The notes under the pieces: model-generated | Database searches by the model: none | Told to the model about the DNA's origin: nothing | The model's input: the letters and a program-made list of their open reading frames with translations, nothing else | Translations under genes and position numbers: made by a program | From: JAWXBM01 sp964470455 | GTDB taxonomy: Bacteria > Pseudomonadota > Gammaproteobacteria > Xanthomonadales > SZUA-36 | Assembly (NCBI GenBank): GCA_964470455.1 | Contig: CAYYCX010000009.1 | Span: 16,084-80,083, forward strand | Direction of reading: 5' to 3' | Length of the DNA stretch: 64,000 bases | Part shown: positions 1 to 5,138 of the stretch, piece by piece | Layout of the letters: each line of letters opens with the position of its first letter | Position numbering within the stretch: the stretch's first letter is position 1

Positions 1-462
1 TCATAGCTCTTTAACCATGAATACATTGAATTCGGTGGCCTCGTAGCTACCGAAAGCACCACATAAAGAGAACCCATTTCGCGCATACAGCGCGTGCGCC
101 GCCTCAAACGCAGCACCAGTGCCCGTTTCCAGGTAGAGGTGCCGATAGCCGCGCGATTTAGCCTCAGTCATCACCGTGGACAAAACCGCTTGCCCCACGC
201 CCTGGCGAAGAAACTCGGGACGTGTGCGCATCGACTTTACCTCACCTGAGGTAGCGCATAGTTCCTTCAGCGCGCCGCAGCCGCACAATCTCCCTTCTCG
301 CCATGCGGTCCAGAAGGTCACGCCAGGCGCACGAAGTTCGTCGATGGCCAAGGCATGAACATGGCCACGCGGCGAGTTGCCGTGCATGCCCGCAAGGTGC
401 TCGGCGATGAGATCCCTTGTCGCCTGGGAGGACAGATCATCAATCTGCGTACGGATGTGCAA
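1..462 (-). CDS. GNAT-family N-acetyltransferase (integron cassette)
   Basis: A 153-aa acetyl-CoA-dependent N-acetyltransferase. The acetyl-CoA loop is RQGVG at residues 86-90, preceded by the beta strand SGEVKSMRT and followed by a typical GNAT tail (LYLETG, HALYARNGF). Substrate unknown. The reading frame stays open up to an ATG at 531, but that stretch lies inside the attC site of the neighbouring cassette. The TTG at 462 has AAGGA 7 nt upstream and gives the usual family length, so I chose it. The stop is at the first bases of the window; the attC of this cassette must lie just outside. Confidence 0.8.
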   Translation of the reverse strand: MHIRTQIDDLSSQATRDLIAEHLAGMHGNSPRGHVHALAIDELRAPGVTFWTAWREGRLCGCGALKELCATSGEVKSMRTRPEFLRQGVGQAVLSTVMTEAKSRGYRHLYLETGTGAAFEAAHALYARNGFSLCGAFGSYEATEFNVFMVKEL

Positions 463-480
463 TCGGGAGTCCTTGGTGCA

Positions 481-543
481 ACCTAACATTTGAATCAACA
501 GGTGCGCACGGTGTCGGCGCTCGAGTTGCACGGCTTGTTATCT
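481..543 (-). repeat. attC site of the first YefM/YoeB cassette
   Basis: On the minus strand the element starts with the R''-like box AGATAAC just after the yoeB stop and ends with GTTAGGT, the R' core. The 63-bp interior is imperfectly self-complementary. The 5' end of the next cassette (GNAT) begins inside GTTAGGT. Confidence 0.8.
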
Positions 544-544
544 T

Positions 545-811
545 TCACTCGTAATGGGTCCACATTCGAAGCACTTTTACGACCTTCTCCTGTTCCAGGA
601 CTTGGTAGACAAGGCGGTGCTGAATGTTAATTCTTCGGGAGTAAGCACCGTTGAGATCTCCGACTAGCTTTTCGTATGCCGGAGGTGTTTGAAACGGTTC
701 TTCCTGCACCAGGTCCAGCAAAGCTTGTGCTTTGGACTTGAGATTGCTCTTGGCGAGCTTTTTCGCATCTTTTACAGCTTGCTTGGTGTAGGCGAGCTTC
801 CACGTCACCAA
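545..811 (-). CDS. yoeB: YoeB/Txe-family mRNA interferase toxin (copy 1)
   Basis: An 88-aa RelE-superfamily toxin that cleaves mRNA on the ribosome, normally neutralised by YefM. Conserved catalytic positions are visible: E47 in YEKLVGDL, R66 in INIQHRLVY, and H86-Y87 in the C-terminal WTHYE; these match E46, R65, H83 and Y84 of E. coli YoeB. It follows its antitoxin with a 7-base overlap. The stop sits immediately before attC 481-543, as usual for cassette genes. A second cassette at 3945-4447 carries a close paralogue. Confidence 0.9.
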   Translation of the reverse strand: MVTWKLAYTKQAVKDAKKLAKSNLKSKAQALLDLVQEEPFQTPPAYEKLVGDLNGAYSRRINIQHRLVYQVLEQEKVVKVLRMWTHYE

Positions 812-1047
812 TCAAGTTCCGATTCCAGATCTTCAACGGGCGTGGCCATCCCTTCCCGGATGGATTCACGCATGCCAGGCACGGACAACAAGTACATAGT
901 TTCCTGAACCGCAGACCAATCTTGCTCAGAAACCAGAACGGCACTATTTCGCTTGCCCGTGATTTTAATTGGCACGTGTGACTCGGCCGCCTCATCAATC
1001 AGGCGGTACAGATTTGCTCTGGCTTCGCTAGCAGTTAATGTACTCAT
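805..1047 (-). CDS. yefM: YefM/Phd-family antitoxin (copy 1)
   Basis: An 80-aa antitoxin with the Phd/YefM N-terminal DNA-binding fold (starts MSTLTASEARANLYRLIDEA) and a C-terminal toxin-binding tail rich in acidic residues. It is the first gene of the pair and overlaps yoeB by 7 bases. A perfect 18-bp palindrome lies 9 bases upstream of the start and is the likely autoregulatory operator. About nine of 80 residues differ from the copy at 4205-4447. Confidence 0.9.
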   Translation of the reverse strand: MSTLTASEARANLYRLIDEAAESHVPIKITGKRNSAVLVSEQDWSAVQETMYLLSVPGMRESIREGMATPVEDLESELDW

Positions 1048-1055
1048 GGTTTAAG

Positions 1056-1073
1056 CGTACGTTATAACGTACG
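1056..1073. promoter_or_regulatory. Palindromic operator of YefM/YoeB copy 1
   Basis: CGTACGTTATAACGTACG is a perfect 18-bp palindrome 9 bases upstream of the antitoxin start. YefM-YoeB complexes are known to bind palindromes over their own promoter. The paralogous cassette has the same element with one changed base pair at 4456-4473. Confidence 0.7.
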
Positions 1074-1086
1074 ATCTGTCCAGCAA

Positions 1087-1158
1087 AAATAACGTTGGAA
1101 TGAACCGGCGGCCACGGAGTGGCCGTCCGGGTTGAATGAGGACGGCTATTGGCCAACG
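1087..1158 (-). repeat. Degraded attC (R'' box lost) of a geneless cassette remnant
   Basis: The left part matches the attC family found at 1717, 3035 and 3881 (GGCGGCCACGGAGTGGCC then GTCCGGGTTGAATGA), and the R'-like core GTTATTT is present. Where the others continue into the R'' box, this one runs into GGACGGCTATTGGCC and then directly into the next attC at 1160. No gene fits between them, so the cassette body and R'' seem to have been deleted. Confidence 0.65.
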
Positions 1159-1159
1159 A

Positions 1160-1244
1160 ACATAACGATTGAATTTTGCGGCGGCTGCGAAGCAGCCGTC
1201 CGGTGGAGCCAGCAAAGCTGGCGAATATGAATGGTTTGTTATGC
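1160..1244 (-). repeat. attC site (85 bp, long type)
   Basis: Read on the minus strand it starts with GCATAAC, overlapping the TAA stop of the 70-aa gene at 1239, and ends with the core GTTATGT. The interior has two imperfect hairpin arms. Length and layout match the attC at 4482-4567. Confidence 0.8.
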
Positions 1245-1451
1245 GGCATGTGCGACTTGATCTGCTATGGAAGCAGGCAAGTCAACGTGCACAAAGAATG
1301 AAGCAGGATAGAGATAGTCCTCGCCGGACTCGTCAATAACGCGGACTTGGCCAATTGAGTTGGCTGTTGCGTCCTGAAGCAGCTGATACAACTTCCGGAG
1401 CTCCAACGAAGCTTCATACCCTGAGTTGTCTGTGCAGATTACAAATTTCAT
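1239..1451 (-). CDS. Conserved small protein, second gene of a two-gene cassette module
   Basis: A 70-aa protein starting MKFVICTDNSGYEASLELRK and containing RVIDESGEDYLYP. It is clearly homologous to the 70-aa gene at 22336-22548, which has the same partner order. I do not know its function. The small size, paired arrangement and residence in a toxin-rich cassette array are compatible with a toxin-antitoxin or similar module, but no catalytic motif is recognised. Its start overlaps the end of the upstream partner (ATGA), and its stop lies inside the R'' box of the attC. Confidence 0.75.
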   Translation of the reverse strand: MKFVICTDNSGYEASLELRKLYQLLQDATANSIGQVRVIDESGEDYLYPASFFVHVDLPASIADQVAHAA

Positions 1452-1687
1452 GACTGATCAAACAGCTGTTTAGCCTTAAATTCTCGCTTTCCGGCGCCGG
1501 AAGCCTCGTACCCGTGTAACTCAGCAATAAAAATCGAGCCATCTTCGAATTTTATAGTTGCGAGGCCCTTTCTTTTTCACCAATTTCCGGTGCCATAAAT
1601 TCGCTTCAGCCTTTTGAGTTCGCGAATTCCATTACCACGGGCGATAGTTTCAATTTCCTGAACAGGCGAGATGATCTCAAAATACAT
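1448..1687 (-). pseudogene. Partner of the two-gene module, interrupted by an in-frame TGA
   Basis: Translation from the ATG at 1687 gives an 80-codon frame that aligns without gaps to the intact 79-aa protein at 22575-22814 (shared EIETIA, R-LKRL, GNW, EA-G-GKRE). Codon 37 (1577-1579) is TGA where the intact copy has Phe after GNW. The frame then stays open to its normal stop, which overlaps the start of the 70-aa gene. A single nonsense change in an otherwise full-length frame suggests recent inactivation; a sequencing error cannot be excluded. Confidence 0.75.
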
Positions 1688-1716
1688 GATTTACTTTTGA
1701 GTTCTATCCATGACCC

Positions 1717-1779
1717 GCATAACGATTGAATTAAGCGGCGGCCACGGAGTGGCCGTCCGGGTTGAATGAATAGTTATAT
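1717..1779 (-). repeat. attC site of the MazEF-like cassette
   Basis: R'' box ATATAAC, R' core GTTATGC, 63 bp. It carries the array's common GGCGGCCACGGAGTGGCC core. The R'' is the exact complement of GTTATAT at the 5' junction of the same cassette (2383-2389), as expected. Confidence 0.85.
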
Positions 1780-1780
1780 T

Positions 1781-2119
1781 TCATAAGGCCAACACCAACT
1801 TTAGACCTTCGTTGACTTTGGCCATTGCCTTTTCGGACAACGCTCCAACTCTCTCGGTGACCAATGAACGATCAATCGTTAACACCTGAGAAATATTTAT
1901 GACCGAAGGTTTTGAAAGACCGCTTTCGGCTTTGCTGATTCTCACGTTTCCAGGCGCTTGGGCTAGAGCCAAGTTGGAAGTGATTACTGCAACCAATACG
2001 GTAGAGATAGCGCTTCTATTGAATGAGTTGGCTTGTACAATCAGAACCGGGCGCCGATAACCTGGCCCCGAACCTTTGGGCGGTGAAAGAGAAGCCCACC
2101 AGATCTCACCACGATTCAT
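1781..2119 (-). CDS. MazF/PemK-family endoribonuclease toxin
   Basis: A 112-aa toxin. The N-terminus RGEIWWASLSPPKGSG, the strand RRPVLIVQANSFN and the segment TVLVAVITSN are the standard MazF/PemK beta-barrel signatures, with the family Arg in RRPV. MazF proteins cut single-stranded mRNA at short sequence motifs. The start overlaps the antitoxin gene by 14 bases, so the two are translationally coupled. The stop abuts the attC at 1717-1779. Confidence 0.9.
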   Translation of the reverse strand: MNRGEIWWASLSPPKGSGPGYRRPVLIVQANSFNRSAISTVLVAVITSNLALAQAPGNVRISKAESGLSKPSVINISQVLTIDRSLVTERVGALSEKAMAKVNEGLKLVLAL

Positions 2120-2342
2120 GGCTTATGGACTGGAGCTGGGCTTGAGCGAGACCAGGCTCAACACCGGCAGATTCATGCGCATATACCTCGTTGAGTTGTG
2201 AGGTAATTGCTTCGGAATCATGAGCTTTGATATAGGCAGCCAAGGCCTCGGCAAAAATCTGGCTGCGAGGCACGCTGTGTTGCTTGGCCAACCGCTCAGC
2301 TGCTTCAAAGATGGGATCAGGTACGGAGACTGCTACTTTCAT
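2106..2342 (-). CDS. Ribbon-helix-helix antitoxin of the MazF-like toxin
   Basis: A 78-aa protein. The N-terminal KVAVSVPDPIFEAAERLA and SRSQIFAEAL-type helices form a predicted ribbon-helix-helix DNA-binding domain; the C-terminal third would bind the toxin. It precedes the MazF-like gene with a 14-base overlap. A near-perfect dyad at 2351-2370, 8 bases before the start, is the likely operator. Confidence 0.85.
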   Translation of the reverse strand: MKVAVSVPDPIFEAAERLAKQHSVPRSQIFAEALAAYIKAHDSEAITSQLNEVYAHESAGVEPGLAQAQLQSISHESW

Positions 2343-2350
2343 GACCTGAG

Positions 2351-2370
2351 GGTATCACTGTGGTAATACC
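2351..2370. promoter_or_regulatory. Operator-like dyad upstream of the MazEF-like pair
   Basis: Arms GGTATCAC and GTAATACC, separated by 4 bases, are complementary at 7 of 8 positions and lie 8 bases upstream of the antitoxin start. This is a typical place for autoregulation by an RHH antitoxin-toxin complex. Confidence 0.5.
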
Positions 2371-2382
2371 GGAGCAACTGAA

Positions 2383-2443
2383 ATATAACGATTAAACTCA
2401 GCGGCTGCCGCTGGCGGCAGCCCGCTGCAGTGACTTGTTATGC
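2383..2443 (-). repeat. attC site of the HigBA-like cassette
   Basis: R'' box GCATAAC overlaps the stop of the antitoxin gene at 2438, and the R' core is GTTATAT. The 61-bp interior has a GGCTGCCGCTGGCGGCAGCC hairpin. The R'' complements the core GTTATGC at the 5' junction of this cassette (3035-3041). Confidence 0.85.
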
Positions 2444-2698
2444 AGCATTCGCACGTTCGATGTCCCATCCAGGGAAAACGAGTACCGCGGGATGGCATTC
2501 GAGAACTCGCGCGAGTGTTTTGGCACGCTCAACACCAAGGTTGATTCGATCGTTTTCAATAGCTGAGATCGTTGATTGAGGAATGCCGGACAGGTTTGAC
2601 AGGTCATTCTGGCTTAAACCCTGCATCTCGCGGATGATGCGAACTGACTCACCTACTGAAACTTCGATTCTCTTTCTTGCTGGTTTGAATTCGCTCAT
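2438..2698 (-). CDS. XRE-family helix-turn-helix antitoxin (HigA-like)
   Basis: An 86-aa protein with a Cro/C1-type HTH at about residues 26-65 (LSQNDLSNLSGIPQSTIS, then a recognition-helix continuation). A longer in-frame start at 2851 exists but would overlap most of the toxin gene. The ATG at 2698, one base after the toxin stop, gives the normal antitoxin size. Toxin-first order matches HigBA systems. Confidence 0.85.
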   Translation of the reverse strand: MSEFKPARKRIEVSVGESVRIIREMQGLSQNDLSNLSGIPQSTISAIENDRINLGVERAKTLARVLECHPAVLVFPGWDIERANAA

Positions 2699-2699
2699 A

Positions 2700-2981
2700 T
2701 CATTTCTTCCGATAGTCGTGCGCGGTGAGGTCGATAACTTTGACCTGAATTTCAGCAGCCTCAACCCGGTAAATAACCCGATACTTGATCCCCAACCTGG
2801 AGGATCTGTGGCCCTTCCACTCTCCCCGCAGAGCTTCGTCATTAAACCCACGTATCAGTCCAAGACCCTCAGGCCCGCTGATGGCAACAATATCTTTCCA
2901 CTTTTCATATCGTTTCAAGATTTCGATTGGCAAAGACTTGAATCGCCTGTCTAGCCGCCTGTGTTCAAGGATTTGCCACAT
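2700..2981 (-). CDS. RelE/HigB-like toxin
   Basis: A 93-aa protein with the RelE-superfamily pattern: RRFKSLP near the N-terminus, GEWKGHRSSRLG in the middle and a C-terminal YRVIYRVE ... VIDLTAHDYRKK. It probably acts as a ribosome-dependent or free mRNA endonuclease, though the exact subfamily is not certain. It is first in the pair, one base before the HTH antitoxin. A small dyad at 2998-3013 lies upstream. Confidence 0.85.
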   Translation of the reverse strand: MWQILEHRRLDRRFKSLPIEILKRYEKWKDIVAISGPEGLGLIRGFNDEALRGEWKGHRSSRLGIKYRVIYRVEAAEIQVKVIDLTAHDYRKK

Positions 2982-2997
2982 ACTGTTTGAAGTATAT

Positions 2998-3013
2998 ATA
3001 CCATATTAGGTAT
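2998..3013. promoter_or_regulatory. Small operator-like dyad upstream of the HigBA-like pair
   Basis: ATACC - 6 bases - GGTAT lies 17 bases upstream of the toxin start in an AT-rich stretch (TATATATACC) that could also serve as the promoter. Function inferred from position only. Confidence 0.4.
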
Positions 3014-3034
3014 GGGCAAGGTTTTGGTGATGCT

Positions 3035-3097
3035 GCATAACGTTTGAATTAACCGGCGGCCACGAAGTGGACGTCCGGGTTTAATGAGTAGTTATGT
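3035..3097 (-). repeat. attC site of the ParDE-like cassette
   Basis: R'' box ACATAAC, R' core GTTATGC, 63 bp, with the array-common core (GGCGGCCACGAAGTGG). It lies directly after the ParE-like stop. Confidence 0.85.
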
Positions 3098-3101
3098 GTT
3101 T

Positions 3102-3395
3102 TCATAGCGAATACCGATTGATGTCCAAGGAGCCATGAAAAACGCCAAGAATATCAATGTCGTCACCTGGCTTTACCAGGTATGCAATTCGATAGTGACC
3201 GTACATCAAAATACGAACATGACGGGTCGAAGGTTGGTAGCGATAGCCAATTTCAGGGTGGGACACCAAAACTTGCGCCCGCTGGTAAATGCCAGAGACG
3301 ACTTCCTGAGCCGCTTTAGGATTATCCTCTTTGATGTATTCGAAGATATCACTGAGCCAGCGAAGCGACTCAGCCGTCCAGTTCAGGTTGCCCAT
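3102..3395 (-). CDS. ParE/RelE-superfamily toxin
   Basis: A 97-aa toxin with the ParE layout: WTAESLRWLSDIFEYI helix, AAQEVVSGIYQRAQVL helix, then HPEIGYRY ... VRILMYGHYRIAYLV and a C-terminal strand DIDILGVFHG. ParE proteins poison DNA gyrase; RelE relatives cleave mRNA, and the sequence alone does not settle which applies. Its start overlaps the antitoxin gene by 13 bases. Confidence 0.85.
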   Translation of the reverse strand: MGNLNWTAESLRWLSDIFEYIKEDNPKAAQEVVSGIYQRAQVLVSHPEIGYRYQPSTRHVRILMYGHYRIAYLVKPGDDIDILGVFHGSLDINRYSL

Positions 3396-3568
3396 GACCG
3401 GATGCGTTGATTGACCTCCTCATTGGAAAAGACTCGACCTGCATCAGAATCCGCCAGACCGCGCTGTACCATGACATGAAAGGCCAATTCCCTGACAAGT
3501 TCCTCGCTTGAACTGTCTTCGGGTTGGTTCTCGAGCAACAACTTCAATTCTTGCTTTGCGGTAGCCAT
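3383..3568 (-). CDS. ParD-like small antitoxin
   Basis: A 61-aa acidic protein immediately upstream of, and overlapping, the ParE-like toxin. The C-terminal part (GRVFSNEEVNQRIRSWAT) resembles the toxin-binding tails of small antitoxins paired with ParE. No classical RHH signature is obvious, so the call rests on size and position. Confidence 0.75.
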   Translation of the reverse strand: MATAKQELKLLLENQPEDSSSEELVRELAFHVMVQRGLADSDAGRVFSNEEVNQRIRSWAT

Positions 3569-3627
3569 TTTTCACATCCAACTAGCGGGCCTGGAAATAG
3601 GATACATCTAAGAGCCCTTGCGATCAT

Positions 3628-3690
3628 ACAAAACGTAGAGGCCAGCGCCGTGCGCTGCTTCGACGCGTCCACTGTGCCCCCATGTTATGT
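3628..3690 (-). repeat. Divergent attC of the 53-aa CxxC cassette
   Basis: R'' box ACATAAC overlaps the TAA stop of the small gene at 3685 and the R'-like core is GTTTTGT. The interior differs from the array-common core but is again imperfectly self-complementary. The R'' complements the core GTTATGT at 3881-3887, this cassette's 5' junction. The core GTTTTGT differs by one base from what the next cassette's R'' predicts. Confidence 0.65.
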
Positions 3691-3846
3691 GGCACATTGC
3701 AAGTCCGCTTTAGAAGCTGCTTCTTTACGGAGATTGCCGAATCCGCGATGTCCAAGCCTGCCTTCCAAACCTTTGCCCATCTTGTTCGGCTTGCACAGTA
3801 GGCAGCCAGCACGAGCTTGCTTTGGGCGTCTGCGTTTATGGTTCAT
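3685..3846 (-). CDS. Small CxxCKP-motif protein, 53 aa (integron cassette)
   Basis: This ORF is below the usual 60-aa cut-off. It starts at ATG 3846 with AAGGA 7 nt upstream and ends with TAA inside the R'' box of its attC. The protein begins MNHKRRRPKQARAGCLLCKP: a strongly basic N-terminus followed by C-x-x-C-K-P, then a Gly/Arg-rich middle. I recognise this as a widespread type of small basic CxxCKP protein without a known function. The two Cys might bind metal. Its own attC and good ribosome-binding site argue that it is the real content of this cassette; overlapping frames are shadows. Confidence 0.75.
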   Translation of the reverse strand: MNHKRRRPKQARAGCLLCKPNKMGKGLEGRLGHRGFGNLRKEAASKADLQCAT

Positions 3847-3880
3847 AGCGCAATCCTTTTGGTATCAGCGTTCGAGTGCC

Positions 3881-3943
3881 ACATAACGTTTGAATTAACC
3901 GGCGGCCACGGAGTGGGCGTCCGGGTTTAATGGCTTGTTATCT
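3881..3943 (-). repeat. attC site of the second YefM/YoeB cassette
   Basis: R'' box AGATAAC just after the yoeB stop, R' core GTTATGT, 63 bp, with the array-common core. The R'' exactly complements GTTATCT at this cassette's 5' junction (4482-4488). Confidence 0.85.
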
Positions 3944-3944
3944 T

Positions 3945-4208
3945 TCATTCGTAATGGGTCCACATTCGAAGCACTTTCACAACCCGATCTTTCTCAAGGA
4001 CTTGATAGACAAGCCGGTGCTGAATGTTAATTCTTCTGGAGTAAGCTCCGGTTAGATCTCCAACCAGCTTTTCGTATGTCGGCGGCGTTTGAAACGGATC
4101 ATCTTCCAGCAATTTGAGTAGTGCCAACGCTTTCTCTTTCAAGTTGCTCTTGGCCAACTTCCGAGCATCTTTTTGGGCTTGCCTCGTATAGACAAGTCTC
4201 CATGTCAC
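3945..4208 (-). CDS. yoeB: YoeB/Txe-family mRNA interferase toxin (copy 2)
   Basis: An 87-aa YoeB homologue with E46, R65, H85 and Y86 in the catalytic positions. It is very close to the copy at 545-811, with most differences in the N-terminal helices (for example AQKDARKLAK against AVKDAKKLAK). It overlaps its antitoxin by 4 bases (ATGA). Confidence 0.9.
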   Translation of the reverse strand: MTWRLVYTRQAQKDARKLAKSNLKEKALALLKLLEDDPFQTPPTYEKLVGDLTGAYSRRINIQHRLVYQVLEKDRVVKVLRMWTHYE

Positions 4209-4447
4209 CAGTCAAGCTCCGAGGAAAGCTCTTCAATGGGAGTGTCCAGGCCCTCTCGAATTGATTCGCGCATGCCAGGAATGGACAACAAGTACATTGT
4301 CTCCTGAACGGCAGACCAATCTTCCTCCGAAACCAGAACAGCACTATTGCGTTTCCCAGTAATTCGAATGGGCGTGTGTGATTCAGCCGCCTCATCTATC
4401 AGCCGATAGAGGTTCGCCCGTGCTTCGCTTGCGGTAAGAGTGCTCAT
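4205..4447 (-). CDS. yefM: YefM/Phd-family antitoxin (copy 2)
   Basis: An 80-aa Phd/YefM-type antitoxin, the same length as copy 1 and differing at about nine positions, mainly in the C-terminal toxin-binding tail (for example GLDTPIEEL against GMATPVEDL). The operator-like palindrome is at 4456-4473, 8 bases upstream. Changes concentrated in the tail could limit cross-neutralisation between the copies; this is inference. Confidence 0.9.
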   Translation of the reverse strand: MSTLTASEARANLYRLIDEAAESHTPIRITGKRNSAVLVSEEDWSAVQETMYLLSIPGMRESIREGLDTPIEELSSELDW

Positions 4448-4455
4448 GACGACAG

Positions 4456-4473
4456 CGTACGCTATAACGTACG
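4456..4473. promoter_or_regulatory. Palindromic operator of YefM/YoeB copy 2
   Basis: CGTACGCTATAACGTACG equals the copy 1 palindrome with one base changed. It lies 8 bases upstream of the antitoxin start. Confidence 0.65.
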
Positions 4474-4481
4474 TTTTGTAA

Positions 4482-4567
4482 AGATAACGATTTAGTTAAG
4501 TGGCGCGTGCGAAGCACGCGTCCAGTGGAGGCCGAAGGCCGGAACGCACTTAAACGCGTAGTTAGTC
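4482..4567 (-). repeat. attC site of the first cassette (86 bp, long type)
   Basis: R'' box GACTAAC overlaps the stop of the 109-aa gene, and the R' core is GTTATCT. It contains two hairpin units (GGCGCGTGCGAAGCACGCG and GGCCGAAGGCC). R'' is the exact complement of GTTAGTC at 4896-4902, which marks the attI/cassette junction. Confidence 0.85.
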
Positions 4568-4891
4568 GTCGACATGTTGGATTTCAGCTAGCAATGGATC
4601 GGTGACCTCGTGAGCACCTGGTTCTGTTGACTCGCCGGCATCGAACGCTAAGTAGACGCTCCAAGAGTAGTTCGGTAGGCGTTCGCAGTGCTTATGCATA
4701 AGGTGGGTGATGTTGTTAATTGCTGCATCTGCATCTGACCACGACAAGGCGCGGCCTTGATATTTCAAGACGAGTTCTCTAGCGAATTTATCGCAGAAAG
4801 CGCCAATCGTCGTTTCCTCACCTGGCATTACCTTTGCGATGTCTTCGAGCTGTAAAGCACGTTCCACGGCGATGGAAATAAGTTCGTCCAT
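4562..4891 (-). CDS. Hypothetical protein, first cassette of the array
   Basis: A 109-aa acidic, mostly helical protein (MDELISIAVERALQLEDIAK at the start, HEVTDPLLAEIQHVDD at the end). I recognise no family or motif. The start lies 5 bases inside the cassette junction and the stop is within the R'' box, so it fills its cassette. As the cassette nearest attI it should be the most recently inserted and the best placed for transcription from a promoter in the intI/attI region. Confidence 0.7.
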   Translation of the reverse strand: MDELISIAVERALQLEDIAKVMPGEETTIGAFCDKFARELVLKYQGRALSWSDADAAINNITHLMHKHCERLPNYSWSVYLAFDAGESTEPGAHEVTDPLLAEIQHVDD

Positions 4892-4895
4892 TAGC

Positions 4896-5000
4896 GACTA
4901 ACTATAAATATGCCGCGCAGTGCGCGGTAATGTTGAAAAGTGGTTGAAAATTGACCATTTGTATTCTTAACCCACTGTATTTACTGGTTTTAATGCTGAT
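4896..5000 (-). other. attI region and cassette junction
   Basis: The core GTTAGTC (minus strand, 4896-4902) marks the recombination point. Just to its right lies the dyad CCGCGCA-G-TGCGCGG (4913-4927), and further right an AT-rich stretch leads to intI. attI sites are not conserved between integrons, so the right border is approximate. A TTGACC (4951) followed by weak -10 candidates could be part of the intI promoter, but I cannot place a promoter for either direction with confidence. Confidence 0.6.
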
Positions 5001-5138
5001 TGCGAGTGTTGCAAAAGCGAGCACGCCGCTGCATAACTTGTTTTTTTCCTACTTGAAGTGTAGTCCCTAACCGACAGATTCGCACTGGCTTTTTGGCTAG
5101 ATTCCTGTGATATGAGAATCGTAAAAGCGAGCCAGTAA

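Noticed and set aside
3624..3812. 62-aa open frame in the region of the 53-aa CxxC gene
   Set aside because: Different frame, no ribosome-binding site, and runs through the attC; the 53-aa frame with AAGGA and a stop in the R'' box fits better.
4970..5000. Possible LexA box upstream of intI (CTGTATTTACTGG)
   Set aside because: Only one half matches CTGT-N8-ACAG; the second half is absent.
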